Source of the DNA: Glaciecola sp028401415
Lineage (GTDB): Bacteria; Pseudomonadota; Gammaproteobacteria; Enterobacterales; Alteromonadaceae
Direction: 5' to 3'
Assembly (NCBI RefSeq): GCF_028401415.2
Contig: NZ_CP171821.2
Location: 3,038,001-3,102,000, forward strand
DNA: 64,000 bases
Shown here piece after piece: positions 39,128-48,659 of the stretch (within the stretch, counting starts at the first letter, position 1; every line of letters begins with the position of its first letter). Under the pieces are notes generated by a model, which was given only the letters and a program-made list of their open reading frames with translations, was not told where the DNA came from and did no database searches. The position numbers and the translations under genes were made by a program.

Positions 39128-39439
39128 ATGAGACTGAAAACAGCTTTTGGTATACATCTAGCGCTTGGCATACTCACTCTGATGCTGGCTAGCTTGGCCG
39201 TATTACCTAGCCCTTATGCACTATACCTTCGGAATCTTGGCATTTTCTTTTGCCTCGTTTGTTTGTTTTATCTTATATTTTTGCCGCAGTATCGGCATTT
39301 TGAACAAAAAGCCTTGTGGAAACATATTCGCACTAAGTTACATAAGTCGATTCTAGACCTTGTCTGGCTGGCTTCACCGCTGATTCTATCTGTATTAGCA
39401 AGTGTTATGATGATAATTACTTTAAGGACGGCTGGCTAA
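39128..39439 (+). CDS. Small membrane protein, hypothetical
   Basis: A 103-residue protein with three predicted membrane segments (~8-27, ~34-52, ~78-98) and a short basic loop (HFEQKALWKHIRTKLHKS) between the second and third. No family recognised. The start ATG lies 86 bases after repeat copy 1, with no strong ribosome binding site. It precedes the M28 peptidase by ~160 bases. Possibly an inner-membrane accessory protein. Confidence 0.6.
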   Translation: MRLKTAFGIHLALGILTLMLASLAVLPSPYALYLRNLGIFFCLVCLFYLIFLPQYRHFEQKALWKHIRTKLHKSILDLVWLASPLILSVLASVMMIITLRTAG

Positions 39440-39597
39440 TTGTTTTGCCAAGTTGACCCTTAATAGAGCTTAGCCTTATACTCCGTCGCAATCCTTGTAG
39501 TATTGCTGTCATCGCTTGAATACAAGCATTAGTTAGCACTAATCAAATGCCAGCAACAGTAGTAGAGATACTCGTGAATATAAATGTATTATTGCTG

Positions 39598-41274
39598 ATG
39601 AATAAGCCATTCGTGCGCTTATTTGGACTTGCCGTGTTGCTTAACAGTTTAACAAGCTGCCATCAAACCCCACCCAATTATTCAACTTCTGAGCTTAACG
39701 ATACTCAAGTTAATGTAGAAAACATCAAAGCGCATATGGAGTTTTTAGCCGATGATTTACTTGAAGGCCGCGATACCGGTTCTATAGGGCACGAAATTGC
39801 ATCACTTTATTTAGCCAGTGAGTTTCAAAAATATGGGCTTGAGCCCATTGGCGAAGACGGTACATTTATGCAGCGTGTTGCTTTTCGAAAAGCGATGTTG
39901 GTGCAAGAGTCGCCAAGGTTATCCTTCACGTTTAATGACGGTTCGAGCAAAAGCCTTGACTACCCGAAAGACTTTTTAATGGGGCCAAGCGCCGTCAGAA
40001 CGCAGTCCCAAGTTTCAGCTCCCTTAGTCTTCGTGAGCTATGGAATCATCGCTCCAGAGTTTGATCACAATGATTATGAAGGGCTGGATGTAAAGGGCAA
40101 AATTGTGGTTGCTCTGGCAGGTAAGCCAAGCACACTAGACTCAGAAGAGGGCGCGCATTTATCGACACAAAAGAGGAAATTTGCGGTGAACCAAGGGGCT
40201 ATAGGGTTTATTACAATACAAACGCCCAATGGTGAAAAAGTGCGTCCTTATGAACGTTCGCTTAACTATATTCATGCCCCTCGTATGCGTTGGGTCGACC
40301 CGCAAGGCGAAGTAGGGGATACCTATCCACAGATACAAGCGAGTGCTTATTTAAGCATGGCGAGTGCTGAAACCTTATTTGCTAGCGCTCCGGTAAAAGC
40401 GCAAGACATATATGCCCAGCTTGAACAAGGTAATATTCCCAAAGGCTTTGATATGACGATAAAAGCCAGTCTCGCGTCGGCTTCCACACATGAGGATTTA
40501 AGCAGTCCGAATGTCGCTGCCGTGCTGCGCGGAAGCGATCCAAAGTTAAGGGATGAATACGTGGTGTTTACAGCCCATTCTGATCATTTAGGTATATCAA
40601 AATCGGTAGAAAAAGACCGCATTAACAACGGCGCGATGGATAACGCCTCTGGCACCTCGGTAATGCTAGAGACTGCGCGCATGTTTTCGCGTCTAGACAC
40701 GGCACCTGCACGCTCAGTCATTTTCTTAGCGGTCACGGGTGAGGAGAAAGGCTTGCTTGGCGCAGACTATTTTGCGAAAAATCCAACCGTAGCGCTTGAG
40801 TCTTTGGTTGCCAATGTGAATTTAGACATGCCTTTGCTCACCTACAAATTTGCCGATGTTATTGCCTTTGGCGCAAGTCACAGCACAATGGGCAAATATG
40901 TTGAGACGGCGGCAGCAAATGCCGACATAAAGCTTACCGATGATCCTTGGCCTGACTTGAATTTGTTCACTCGCTCTGATCACTATGCTTTTGTGAAACA
41001 AGGCGTTCCGGCGGTGTTCTTAGTGACAGGTATAGAGTCAAAAGATCCAGAAGTTGATGGCAGTCAGGTGCTCAATAACTTTTTATCAACGCATTACCAC
41101 CGACCGTCAGACGACATGCAGCAAGACTTCGATTGGGAAGCCGCTAAAACGTTTACGCAAGTTAACTTCGAAATAGGAAAAACCCTTGCAGATGCAAAGC
41201 AACGGCCTACTTGGTATGAGAGCAGTTTTTTTGGTCGAACGTTTGGAAAAGACTACAACTTAGGTGAGCAGTAG
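39598..41274 (+). CDS. M28 family aminopeptidase lipoprotein
   Basis: A 558-residue zinc aminopeptidase. The start at ATG 39598 gives a lipoprotein signal ending in LTSC (lipobox), so Cys ~20 is the likely lipidation site. A PA domain (~130-300) is inserted before the catalytic core. The M28 zinc ligands follow in AHSDHLG, DNASGTSVMLE, TGEEKGLLG, NLDMPLL and THYHRPSDD. Probably anchored in the outer membrane facing the periplasm and degrading peptides for nutrition. An earlier in-frame ATG (39547) would place extra residues before the signal. Confidence 0.9.
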   Translation: MNKPFVRLFGLAVLLNSLTSCHQTPPNYSTSELNDTQVNVENIKAHMEFLADDLLEGRDTGSIGHEIASLYLASEFQKYGLEPIGEDGTFMQRVAFRKAMLVQESPRLSFTFNDGSSKSLDYPKDFLMGPSAVRTQSQVSAPLVFVSYGIIAPEFDHNDYEGLDVKGKIVVALAGKPSTLDSEEGAHLSTQKRKFAVNQGAIGFITIQTPNGEKVRPYERSLNYIHAPRMRWVDPQGEVGDTYPQIQASAYLSMASAETLFASAPVKAQDIYAQLEQGNIPKGFDMTIKASLASASTHEDLSSPNVAAVLRGSDPKLRDEYVVFTAHSDHLGISKSVEKDRINNGAMDNASGTSVMLETARMFSRLDTAPARSVIFLAVTGEEKGLLGADYFAKNPTVALESLVANVNLDMPLLTYKFADVIAFGASHSTMGKYVETAAANADIKLTDDPWPDLNLFTRSDHYAFVKQGVPAVFLVTGIESKDPEVDGSQVLNNFLSTHYHRPSDDMQQDFDWEAAKTFTQVNFEIGKTLADAKQRPTWYESSFFGRTFGKDYNLGEQ

Positions 41275-41280
41275 AAAGCC

Positions 41281-41303
41281 TTGGCGCAGTTAGCCTGTGC
41301 CAA
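41281..41303 (+). terminator. Possible terminator between the M28 gene and slmA
   Basis: TTGGC...GCCAA with inner CA/TG pairs forms an imperfect stem, followed by the A/T-rich CACTTTATTTATT. It lies in the 37-base convergent gap. Weak. Confidence 0.4.
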
Positions 41304-41311
41304 CACTTTAT

Positions 41312-41902
41312 TTATTGTAAGTAGGAATTTTTGATATGTCCCCAATGCTCATTGAACTGCTGAGTGGGACGCCTTTCAAATTGGCTGCGCACATATTGAT
41401 TCACCTTGCCATCAACAAAGCAAATCAACAAATTCGCTAGCAGCGCTTCATCCACAGTAGCGGCTTTACCTTCTCTTAGCTTTCGTTCGCGCAGCACTTG
41501 TTTAAGCTGAAGCTCAAGTCGATCAAATAACTGCGCAATGCGCTCACGCAGCCGCTCTTGCTCACCCATTAAAGCATCACCATTGAGAATACGCGTTATT
41601 CCTGGGTTCTTTTCTGCAAAGCCTAATAGCAAATGAAGAATAAGCTGGCAGCGATTAGACGCATCTTTCTCTTCACTGATAATTTTGTTGATACGAGAAA
41701 ACAAAGTTTCTTCAATAAATTCGATTAAACCTTCAAACATTCTGGCTTTTGAAGGGAAATGTCGATACAGCGCTGCTTCGGAGACACCCACTTCTTCTGC
41801 AAGCTTAGCGGTCGTAATTCGCTGACCGTGATGTGTCTCTAGCATTCCTGCGAGGGCTTGAAGTATTTGCGCTTTTCTATTTGGTTTTTTAGCTGCGGGC
41901 AT
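41312..41902 (-). CDS. slmA: Nucleoid occlusion factor SlmA
   Basis: A 196-residue TetR-fold DNA-binding protein that blocks FtsZ assembly over the nucleoid. The N-terminus KPNRKAQILQALAGMLE and helix-turn-helix ITTAKLAEEVGVSEAALYRHFPSK are diagnostic. C-terminal NQYVRSQFERRPTQQFNEHW is also typical. It lies six bases after coaBC, an order conserved from E. coli. Confidence 0.96.
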   Translation of the reverse strand: MPAAKKPNRKAQILQALAGMLETHHGQRITTAKLAEEVGVSEAALYRHFPSKARMFEGLIEFIEETLFSRINKIISEEKDASNRCQLILHLLLGFAEKNPGITRILNGDALMGEQERLRERIAQLFDRLELQLKQVLRERKLREGKAATVDEALLANLLICFVDGKVNQYVRSQFERRPTQQFNEHWGHIKNSYLQ

Positions 41903-41908
41903 GTTGTT

Positions 41909-43162
41909 TTAATCTTGCTGTTTGTGTGTTCGAATATACTCTTTATGTACTAGTTTAAGTAGATCCATTGCGAGTGAGTCTTTACTAGCAGGCGCGAGCT
42001 CATGTTTTGAGTCTTTTGTAATGACAAGCAGTGCATTTCGATCAGAATTAAAGCCTAAACCATCAACCGATACATCATTTGCAGCGATCATGTTCAGACG
42101 CTTTTTGTCTAGTTTAGCCTTGGCGTAACTCTCAACATCCTGAGTTTCTGCAGCAAACCCGACGGTAAACGGCGGCTCTTTTCTGAATGAGACTGTTTTA
42201 AGAATATCAGGGTTTTGGGTAAATGTAAGAGAAAGTTCTTGTTCTTTTTTCTTAAGTTTTTGCGTATTCTCATTTATCACACGGTAATCCGCGACCGCTG
42301 CGCAGGCAATAAAGATATCTTGAGTTGCAATGTTTGACTCTACCGCATCAAGCATATCTTGTGCACTGACTACATCGATACGGGCGACATTTTTCGGGGC
42401 GCTCAAAGAAACAGGTCCTGTTACAAGTGTTACCTTTGCACCGAGCTTTTCGGCCGCTGCAGCCAGTGCAAACCCCATTTTGCCAGAACTATGATTAGAC
42501 AAATATCGCACTGGGTCGATAGCTTCGAGGGTAGGACCTGCGGTGATCATGATTCGTTTGTTTTCGAACAAAGAAGAGCTTGCACAACGTTCTGATGAAT
42601 GTGCATTTTCCATGTACACTTCAATGAAGCCTGCAAGCGACTCAACGATTTCGTCAGGTTCAATCATTCGCCCGTAACCTACATCCCCACACGCTTGTTC
42701 GCCAGCTGCTGGCCCAAGTTGAACGAGGCCTCGAGAAAGCAGCGTGTTTAGGTTATCGGTTGTTGCAGATGCAGCCCACATTTGTTGATTCATTGCGGGC
42801 GCAAACAATATGGGAGCCCGCGTTGCGAGCGCTAAGGTGCTGAGTAAATCATCTGCTAAGCCGTGTGCCAACTTGGCCATGCAGTTAGCGGTTGCTGGGG
42901 CAATAACAAATACGTCTGCCCAGCGGGCCAGCTCAATATGCCCCATGCCGGCCTCTGCGTCTTCATCCAGTAAGTGGGTGCTCACTTTTTCACCAGAGAC
43001 TGCCTGTAATGATAATGAGGAAACAAAATGTGTGGCTGATTCGGTTAGTACCACGCGCACATTTGCGCCTTCGGCTTTTAATTTACGCACAAGGTCAGGC
43101 GTTTTATAAGCGGCAATGCCGCCGCTGATACCAAGTAATACATTCTTTTGTTCAAGTTGCAT
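41909..43162 (-). CDS. coaBC: Bifunctional phosphopantothenoylcysteine decarboxylase/phosphopantothenate-cysteine ligase
   Basis: Two consecutive steps of coenzyme A synthesis. The N-terminal FMN decarboxylase (~1-190) has GISGGIAAYK, PAMNQQMW and the active-site Cys in ACGDVGYGRM. The C-terminal CTP-dependent ligase (~200-417) has ITAGPTLEAIDPVRYLSNHSSGKMG and NDVSVDGLGFNSD. The start is the ATG at 43160-43162 (MQLEQKNVLL), not the longer form. Divergent from radC across 69 bases. coaD, the next CoA enzyme, is also in this window. Confidence 0.96.
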   Translation of the reverse strand: MQLEQKNVLLGISGGIAAYKTPDLVRKLKAEGANVRVVLTESATHFVSSLSLQAVSGEKVSTHLLDEDAEAGMGHIELARWADVFVIAPATANCMAKLAHGLADDLLSTLALATRAPILFAPAMNQQMWAASATTDNLNTLLSRGLVQLGPAAGEQACGDVGYGRMIEPDEIVESLAGFIEVYMENAHSSERCASSSLFENKRIMITAGPTLEAIDPVRYLSNHSSGKMGFALAAAAEKLGAKVTLVTGPVSLSAPKNVARIDVVSAQDMLDAVESNIATQDIFIACAAVADYRVINENTQKLKKKEQELSLTFTQNPDILKTVSFRKEPPFTVGFAAETQDVESYAKAKLDKKRLNMIAANDVSVDGLGFNSDRNALLVITKDSKHELAPASKDSLAMDLLKLVHKEYIRTHKQQD

Positions 43163-43231
43163 GCTGAGCCTTGTAGGATGCAAAATGTTGAGTATGAAAA
43201 CATTAAACCACTGTTATCCAAGGAAGGAAAC

Positions 43232-43906
43232 ATGAAAATACTTGATTGGCCAGCGCAAGAACGTCCTCGCGAAAAGCTGATTCATCACGGCGTACACACA
43301 TTAAGCGATGCAGAATTGCTGGCGATTTTTTTGCAAACCGGCTTGAAAGGACAAAATGCGGTGCAAACCGCAAAGGCCGCGCTGCGTTCATTCGGTTCGC
43401 TGCGTGCTTTGCTTCAAGCGCCGAAAAGAAAATTGTTATCGACGCCTGGATTTGGCAAAGCAAAATTTGCTTTATTACAAGCGAGTATAGAGTTACAAAA
43501 GCGCAATATGTCGGAACAAATGGTCAGAGAACGTTCCTTTTGCCATGCTGATGATGCATCGTCTTATTTAATATCTCAGCTTAGAGACAAGCCCAGAGAA
43601 GTATTTTCAATGCTCATGCTTGACTCTCAATATCAGCTCATTGCTTATCGAGAAATGTTTCAAGGCACCATCAATAGTGCCGCTGTGTATCCGCGAGAGC
43701 TAGTGAAACAAGCGATAGAGGACAATGCCGCGGCGGTGATCCTGGCACACAATCATCCAAGCGGAAAAGCAGAGCCAAGTCAGTCAGATATCAATATTAC
43801 TCAAAAAATAAAAGATGCTATGTCGCTGATTGATATTTCGGTCTTAGATCACTTTGTAATCGGAGATGGTGTGGCTGTGTCGTTTGCCCAGCGGGGCTTG
43901 CTGTAG
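43232..43906 (+). CDS. radC: RadC family protein (JAB/MPN domain)
   Basis: A 224-residue UPF0758/RadC protein. An N-terminal helix-hairpin-helix region (HTLSDAELLAIFLQTGLKG) precedes the JAMM metalloprotease-like domain with LAHNHPSGKAEPSQSD (HxH...D ligands). Its role is unclear; the DNA repair function once assigned in E. coli was withdrawn. The start at ATG 43232 follows a strong AAGGAAGG site; an upstream start at 43148 would overlap the coaBC promoter. Confidence 0.93.
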   Translation: MKILDWPAQERPREKLIHHGVHTLSDAELLAIFLQTGLKGQNAVQTAKAALRSFGSLRALLQAPKRKLLSTPGFGKAKFALLQASIELQKRNMSEQMVRERSFCHADDASSYLISQLRDKPREVFSMLMLDSQYQLIAYREMFQGTINSAAVYPRELVKQAIEDNAAAVILAHNHPSGKAEPSQSDINITQKIKDAMSLIDISVLDHFVIGDGVAVSFAQRGLL

Positions 43907-43989
43907 CGTTGAACGGTCGCGTTTTTCAAAACACAGATATAAGCTAAAGCGTAAAATGAGAAAAAGTTGGTGTGTACTAAGATTATTTG

Positions 43990-44018
43990 TTGTTTTTTAC
44001 TTCACTTTACTGTATAAA
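43990..44018 (+). promoter_or_regulatory. Candidate promoter of rpmB-rpmG
   Basis: TTGTTT (43990-43995), 17-base spacer, TATAAA (44013-44018), then GC-rich GCGCCC, about 80 bases before the rpmB start. Consensus-based inference. Confidence 0.5.
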
Positions 44019-44098
44019 ATGCGCCCTCTTTATTAATCGCGTTACACAGCAACAATTTGCTGTAGTTAAACGGCAAACTAGTTGTTATGGAGACAATC

Positions 44099-44335
44099 AT
44101 GTCTAAAGTATGTGCAGTTACAGGAAAGCGTCCTGCAGTGGGTAACAACCGCTCACACGCTAGAAACGCGACACGTCGTCGTTTCTTACCAAACCTACAA
44201 ACCCACCGTTTTTGGGTTGAAAGCGAAAATCGCTTTGTGAAATTACGTCTTACCGCCAAAGGTATGCGTATTATTGATAAGAAGGGTATTGATTCAGTAT
44301 TGTCTGACATCCGTGCTCGTGGTGAGAAGGTATAA
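44099..44335 (+). CDS. rpmB: 50S ribosomal protein L28
   Basis: A 78-residue L28 (MSKVCAVTGKRPAVGNN start, very basic middle RRRFLPNLQTHRFW). ATG at 44099 with GGAGA just upstream. First gene of rpmB-rpmG. Only one cysteine is present, so it is the zinc-free form. Confidence 0.97.
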   Translation: MSKVCAVTGKRPAVGNNRSHARNATRRRFLPNLQTHRFWVESENRFVKLRLTAKGMRIIDKKGIDSVLSDIRARGEKV

Positions 44336-44347
44336 GGAAGCAAGATT

Positions 44348-44503
44348 ATGCGTGATAAAATTAAATTAGTATCATCTGCTGGCACAGGCTTTTATTACAC
44401 CACAGATAAGAACAAAAGAAACATGCCGGGCAAAATGGAAATTAAAAAGTACGATCCAAAAGTTCGTAAGCACGTTATGTTTAAGGAAGCAAAAATCAAG
44501 TAA
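44348..44503 (+). CDS. rpmG: 50S ribosomal protein L33
   Basis: A 51-residue protein beginning MRDKIKLVSSAGTGFYYT and ending in a basic tail. It lies 12 bases after rpmB with AGGAAG before the ATG. It has no cysteines, so it is the zinc-independent (C-minus) type. Followed by the terminator at 44543. Confidence 0.96.
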   Translation: MRDKIKLVSSAGTGFYYTTDKNKRNMPGKMEIKKYDPKVRKHVMFKEAKIK

Positions 44504-44542
44504 GACTTTGTCTTTACTCGAAACAGTATATTTGTCTCCAAT

Positions 44543-44568
44543 AAAACCCAGCCCAGGCTGGGTTTTTT
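44543..44568 (+). terminator. Terminator of rpmB-rpmG
   Basis: AAAACCCAGCC pairs with GGCTGGGTTTT around a two-base centre, followed by a T-run (six T from 44563). Strong intrinsic terminator 40 bases after rpmG. Confidence 0.9.
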
Positions 44569-44714
44569 GTTGCCTAATAAAGATGCAAAGCTGATTTTGA
44601 GCTATGACTTCATTCACTATATGATATCAATTACATACAATGATAATGTGCGAACATTGCGTCGCTTTTTTATTCAATAAGCTACACAAGAACGCGGCTA
44701 TACAAGGCATAAAT

Positions 44715-45224
44715 ATGCGGAAACTCTCGCAAAAAGCGTGGAACAATGTCCTGATATTCTCCATGCTCATCTTAATTGCGGTGCTAAATTATGACAGTCT
44801 GTTTGGTAGTGACGATGCGATATCTATTGAGCTAGTGCCGCAAGGAAACTTTATACTTAGCCTGCAAATTAACGAGCTAAGCTTTGAGCGCATTGGCAAC
44901 GGGTGGCGTGTAAGTGCGCCAAGCAATGACGATTTGCCCGACATGCAAAATGACGGTATTCAAGCGCTTATTGCCCAGTGGCAATCGGCGCGACTACGTA
45001 AAAGCGCTGAATCTATTCCAAGCGAACGAGCAGCTTCGCCTGATTACATAGTGAGTTTGTGGCTCGCCGGAGACAGTGAGCCAACCTTGCTTGGTTTACT
45101 AAATTATCAAGGTACAGATTTCGCGGTTTATCGTGGCGAGCTTTATTTACTAGATTTCCCGACGATTCAGCAGCTGGTTCCTGCTAACACGCAAGCACCA
45201 TCGAATGAGGCCGTCGATGCCTGA
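44715..45224 (+). CDS. Membrane-anchored hypothetical protein upstream of mutM
   Basis: A 169-residue protein from ATG 44715. It has an N-terminal membrane anchor (~10-25, NVLIFSMLILIAVLNY) and then a periplasmic domain with alternating beta strands (ISIELVPQGNFILSLQI, VSLWLAGDSEP, AVYRGELYLLD). No family recognised with confidence. It overlaps mutM by eight bases, so the two are translationally coupled, though no functional link is evident. Confidence 0.7.
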   Translation: MRKLSQKAWNNVLIFSMLILIAVLNYDSLFGSDDAISIELVPQGNFILSLQINELSFERIGNGWRVSAPSNDDLPDMQNDGIQALIAQWQSARLRKSAESIPSERAASPDYIVSLWLAGDSEPTLLGLLNYQGTDFAVYRGELYLLDFPTIQQLVPANTQAPSNEAVDA

Positions 45225-46029
45225 GTTGCCAGAAGTTGAAGTTACACGTCTAGGTATTGCGCCTTTTTTAACCAACAAAACCATCGAGAAAATACGCATT
45301 CACAATCCGAATATGCGCTGGCCTGTGCCAAATGAGGTCTTGTTATCAGAAGGTCAACGCATATCGAGCGTCACACGTCGCGCAAAATATTTGTTTATCA
45401 ACACGGCTTTAGGCGCTTTGGTAATGCATTTAGGCATGTCAGGCAAAATGCGCGTGCTCGACATATCTGAAGCGCGCCAACTGCACGACCACATAGAAAT
45501 CGAACTCAGTTCTGGCAAGAAGCTGGTGATGAACGATCCGCGTCGCTTTGGCAGTTGCTTATGGCAAGGCGTAAGCGATGACGCCTTAACATTATTGCAA
45601 AAACTAGGGCCTGAGCCATTAACCGACGACTTCAACGCTCAGCGTTTATTTGAACTCTCCCGCAAGCGCAAAGCGCCGATTAAAGCCTTTATTATGGATA
45701 ATGCGGTCGTGGTTGGTGTTGGAAACATTTATGCCAATGAGTCTTTGTTTAAAAGCGGTATCGACCCAAGACGCGCCGCAGGTAGAATAAGCAAAGCACG
45801 CTATGAGCGCTTAGCTGACAATATTAAGCTCGTTTTAGCCAAAGCAATAGAGCAGGGCGGCACAACGCTGCGAGATTTTGCTCAAGCAGACGGTAAGCCG
45901 GGATATTTTGCTCAACATTTGCATGTTTACGGACGAACAGGCGAGCTTTGTGACGCTTGCCAAACGCCTATTCGTAATCAGGTCATAGGCCAACGAAACA
46001 CGTTTTTTTGCATCAGCTGTCAGAAGTAA
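45217..46029 (+). CDS. mutM: Formamidopyrimidine-DNA glycosylase
   Basis: Removes 8-oxoguanine and FaPy lesions and nicks the strand. It starts MPELPEVEVTRLG with catalytic Pro2 and Glu3 and contains RRAKYLF with the conserved Lys. The C-terminal zinc finger CDACQTPI...CISCQ is complete. The 270-residue length is normal. The start at 45217 is fixed because Pro must be residue 2. Confidence 0.97.
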   Translation: MPELPEVEVTRLGIAPFLTNKTIEKIRIHNPNMRWPVPNEVLLSEGQRISSVTRRAKYLFINTALGALVMHLGMSGKMRVLDISEARQLHDHIEIELSSGKKLVMNDPRRFGSCLWQGVSDDALTLLQKLGPEPLTDDFNAQRLFELSRKRKAPIKAFIMDNAVVVGVGNIYANESLFKSGIDPRRAAGRISKARYERLADNIKLVLAKAIEQGGTTLRDFAQADGKPGYFAQHLHVYGRTGELCDACQTPIRNQVIGQRNTFFCISCQK

Positions 46030-46144
46030 AAGACTTTCTGTCAGCCCAAGAACGCTCGTATTGTTTGCTGACCTGTGCCAATAAATTCGCTACACTTTAC
46101 GCATGAATAGCAATCGCCATTAGCGTGCAAGGCCTTATAAAAAA

Positions 46145-46876
46145 ATGCTGCCCATTTTTGTGATCAATTTAGATGGCTCTGATGAACGTCTTACAAATGT
46201 CGAGGGCCAACTAGCAAAGCAAAATTTAAACTTTGAGCGCATATCAGCGGTAGACGGGCGCAAACTAGATGAGGCTTCTCTGCACACTCACTATTGTCCG
46301 AAAACGAATCGCAAAGCCTACTATAAAGCGCTGACCCCTGGAGAGATTGGTTGCTATCTGAGCCATCGAAAAGCATGGCAGCACATGGTAGATAATCAAA
46401 TTCCTCACGCGATTATCTTGGAAGATGACTTTATTCTTGAAAACTCACTGGGCGACTTGCAACGGCTTGTCAATGGTCAGCCTGATTTTGACTACGTAAA
46501 GCTATCGGACCATCCGTCGCGTCCACGCAAAACACAAACGATAGATGCCATTGGTGACTCACAGCTTATTCGCTTTGAGAAAGTGCCGGCTCGCACCTGC
46601 GCTCAGTTAGTGAGTCTACGTGGAGCAGAAAAGCTGCTTAAACACTCTGAAAGATTTGGTCGTCCAATCGATATCGACTTACAGTTTTGGTGGGAAAAGA
46701 ACATCGAAATTTTAGGTTTCAAACCTTTTCCATTTAGCCCTGCGCCAGATGTGAAAAGCGACATTACCGCGGTACAAAGTCGCAGTTCAGTGAAAAAGCA
46801 TCGAGTGAGACGCATTAAACAGCAACTCGCATTTAAAATTAATAATGCTTTGCGCAATAAAGGGGAATTCCGTTGA
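46145..46876 (+). CDS. Glycosyltransferase family 25 (LPS/LOS type)
   Basis: A 243-residue GT25 protein. LPIFVINLDGSDERLTNVE at the start, PGEIGCYLSHRKAWQHM and the acidic IILEDDFIL motif are typical of enzymes that add hexoses to lipooligosaccharide. The C-terminal ~40 residues are strongly basic. First gene of a short surface-polysaccharide cluster, overlapping the start region of the following GT4 gene. Sugar specificity cannot be read. Confidence 0.88.
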   Translation: MLPIFVINLDGSDERLTNVEGQLAKQNLNFERISAVDGRKLDEASLHTHYCPKTNRKAYYKALTPGEIGCYLSHRKAWQHMVDNQIPHAIILEDDFILENSLGDLQRLVNGQPDFDYVKLSDHPSRPRKTQTIDAIGDSQLIRFEKVPARTCAQLVSLRGAEKLLKHSERFGRPIDIDLQFWWEKNIEILGFKPFPFSPAPDVKSDITAVQSRSSVKKHRVRRIKQQLAFKINNALRNKGEFR

Positions 46877-46896
46877 CGAGTTTTGGAAGTAAGGAA

Positions 46897-48048
46897 ATGC
46901 TTGAAAGTGACAAAACTGACGAGCAAGCAATGGCACATAAAAACATCGCCATTATTATTGACTCACTTGCAGGCGGCGGCGCTGAAAAGGTTATGTTAAC
47001 CCTGGCCACTGAAATGGTATCTCAGGGTCATCAGGTCACTTTTTTCTCGTTAAAAAACACTACTCAATATGTGGTTCCCAGCAATATTGGTTTAGAGTTT
47101 CCCTTGGCCTCTTTCAATGGCAGGGTGAGAGGGTGGCTGAATCGTGAAAAATTGGCTGGGATGTTACAAAAATCCGTTAATGATGTTGAGCGCGTAAACG
47201 GGACTTTCGATTTAATTCTGGTCAACCTTTATGAAAGCTACCGCCTCGCTAGCGCCTGTGAGTTTAAACATTGCTACTACGTCATTCATAACTCATATGT
47301 GCAAGAGCTAAAGCGCGAGCGCCGCATGGGACCAATTAAGTACTTCTACATGCAGCGCATTTTAAAAACGCTTAACGGCAAAGACTTAATTGCGGTCTCA
47401 AAAGGGGTGGCCAAAGAAGTGTCTGAGGCTAGGCTTTTTCGCGCAACTAGCGTCCGCTGTATCTATAATCCATTTGACATCAAACATATTCGAGCGCTTG
47501 CTACTGAAGCGATTTCAGATGTCAGCCCAAACGTGCCAGAAAGCGAGATACCTAAACGCTTTATTGTTCATGTTGGCCGAGCCGCAAAGGCAAAACGACA
47601 TGACATTTTGTTTATGGCGCTCAAGCATATCAATCCAGAGTATAAGTTAGTTTGTTTAACTTCCAACACAAAAAAACTGAAAAAGCTGGCGAAAAAATAC
47701 GGGATTGAAGAGCGTCTTGTCCTTCCTGGGTTTACTGAAAACCCATATGCGTGGATGAAGCAGGCTGACGCACTTGTTTTAAGTTCAGATTTTGAAGGCT
47801 TGCCCACTGTCTTAATTGAATCAATTGTTTGTGCGACTAAAGTGGTGTCCACGGATTGCCCGCATGGACCTAGGGAAATTATGCAGGGCGAACTCGCTAA
47901 TTTTCTAGTGCGTCCTCGCTCGCCTGAGGCACTCGCAAAAGCAGTTAATCAAGCGTTAAAAACAGACATTTTACTCGACGAGCATCCTATTTTAAAGCAA
48001 GTGACTGCGAAGCAAATTGCCACGGCGTATCTTAGTTTAGCTCGTTAA
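46897..48048 (+). CDS. Glycosyltransferase family 4
   Basis: A GT-B retaining glycosyltransferase of ~383 residues. The N-terminal domain begins IAIIIDSLAGGGAEKVML. The C-terminal Rossmann domain has FIVHVGRAAKAKRHDIL and the donor-site segment VLSSDFEGLPTVLIESIVCATKVVS. The start is uncertain: TTG 46873 (overlapping the GT25 stop), ATG 46897 (preceded by GGAAGTAAGG) or ATG 46930. I chose 46897. The 3' end overlaps convergent coaD by 17 bases. Confidence 0.88.
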   Translation: MLESDKTDEQAMAHKNIAIIIDSLAGGGAEKVMLTLATEMVSQGHQVTFFSLKNTTQYVVPSNIGLEFPLASFNGRVRGWLNREKLAGMLQKSVNDVERVNGTFDLILVNLYESYRLASACEFKHCYYVIHNSYVQELKRERRMGPIKYFYMQRILKTLNGKDLIAVSKGVAKEVSEARLFRATSVRCIYNPFDIKHIRALATEAISDVSPNVPESEIPKRFIVHVGRAAKAKRHDILFMALKHINPEYKLVCLTSNTKKLKKLAKKYGIEERLVLPGFTENPYAWMKQADALVLSSDFEGLPTVLIESIVCATKVVSTDCPHGPREIMQGELANFLVRPRSPEALAKAVNQALKTDILLDEHPILKQVTAKQIATAYLSLAR

Positions 48049-48538
48049 GACGCTGTTTTAAGGCCTTAAGGACTTCAGGGTGACAAAACTCGGAAACGTC
48101 CCCTTTGTGCATGGCCACTTCTTTCACCAGCGTGGAAGAGATAAACGAGTTTTCTTCAGAAGGGGTGAGAAAAACACTCTCTAAATCTGGATTTAAACGT
48201 CGATTCATGTTCGCAAGCTGAAATTCATATTCAAAATCAGACACTGCACGTAAGCCACGAATTAGAATATTTGACTGTTTTTGCTTTGCGTAATCAGCCA
48301 ACAATCCGGTAAATCCTTCAACTGATACATTGGGTAAATGGGCAGTGACTTTCGTGATCATCTCAACGCGTTCATTGAGCGTAAAGAGCGGCTGTTTACT
48401 GGGGTTAGACGCGATTGCAACGATGACATGAGAAAACATATTTGCGGCGCGCTCAATTAAATCAGCATGTCCATTGGTTATCGGATCAAAAGTTCCCGGA
48501 TAGATTGCTTTACTGCTGTGCTGCCCAGACATCGCCAT
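48032..48538 (-). CDS. coaD: Phosphopantetheine adenylyltransferase
   Basis: Penultimate step of CoA synthesis: ATP plus 4'-phosphopantetheine to dephospho-CoA. The 168-residue protein has AIYPGTFDPITNGHADLI with the nucleotidyltransferase HxGH-like TNGH, plus IRGLRAVSDFEYEFQ and ENSFISSTLVKEVA. Two ATGs (48538, 48532) are possible; the second has the better spacing to AGGAAG. A position among LPS genes is common for coaD. Confidence 0.96.
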   Translation of the reverse strand: MAMSGQHSSKAIYPGTFDPITNGHADLIERAANMFSHVIVAIASNPSKQPLFTLNERVEMITKVTAHLPNVSVEGFTGLLADYAKQKQSNILIRGLRAVSDFEYEFQLANMNRRLNPDLESVFLTPSEENSFISSTLVKEVAMHKGDVSEFCHPEVLKALKQRLNELN

Positions 48539-48659
48539 ATACTTCCTACCAAAAAGGTGACTAATTAAAAATAGCAGCGCTCACCATAACCAAAACCCGC
48601 TGTAGTTGGCAAATCAAATATGCGCTATGCTTGGTGTATATTGATTATTCAGGATAAAT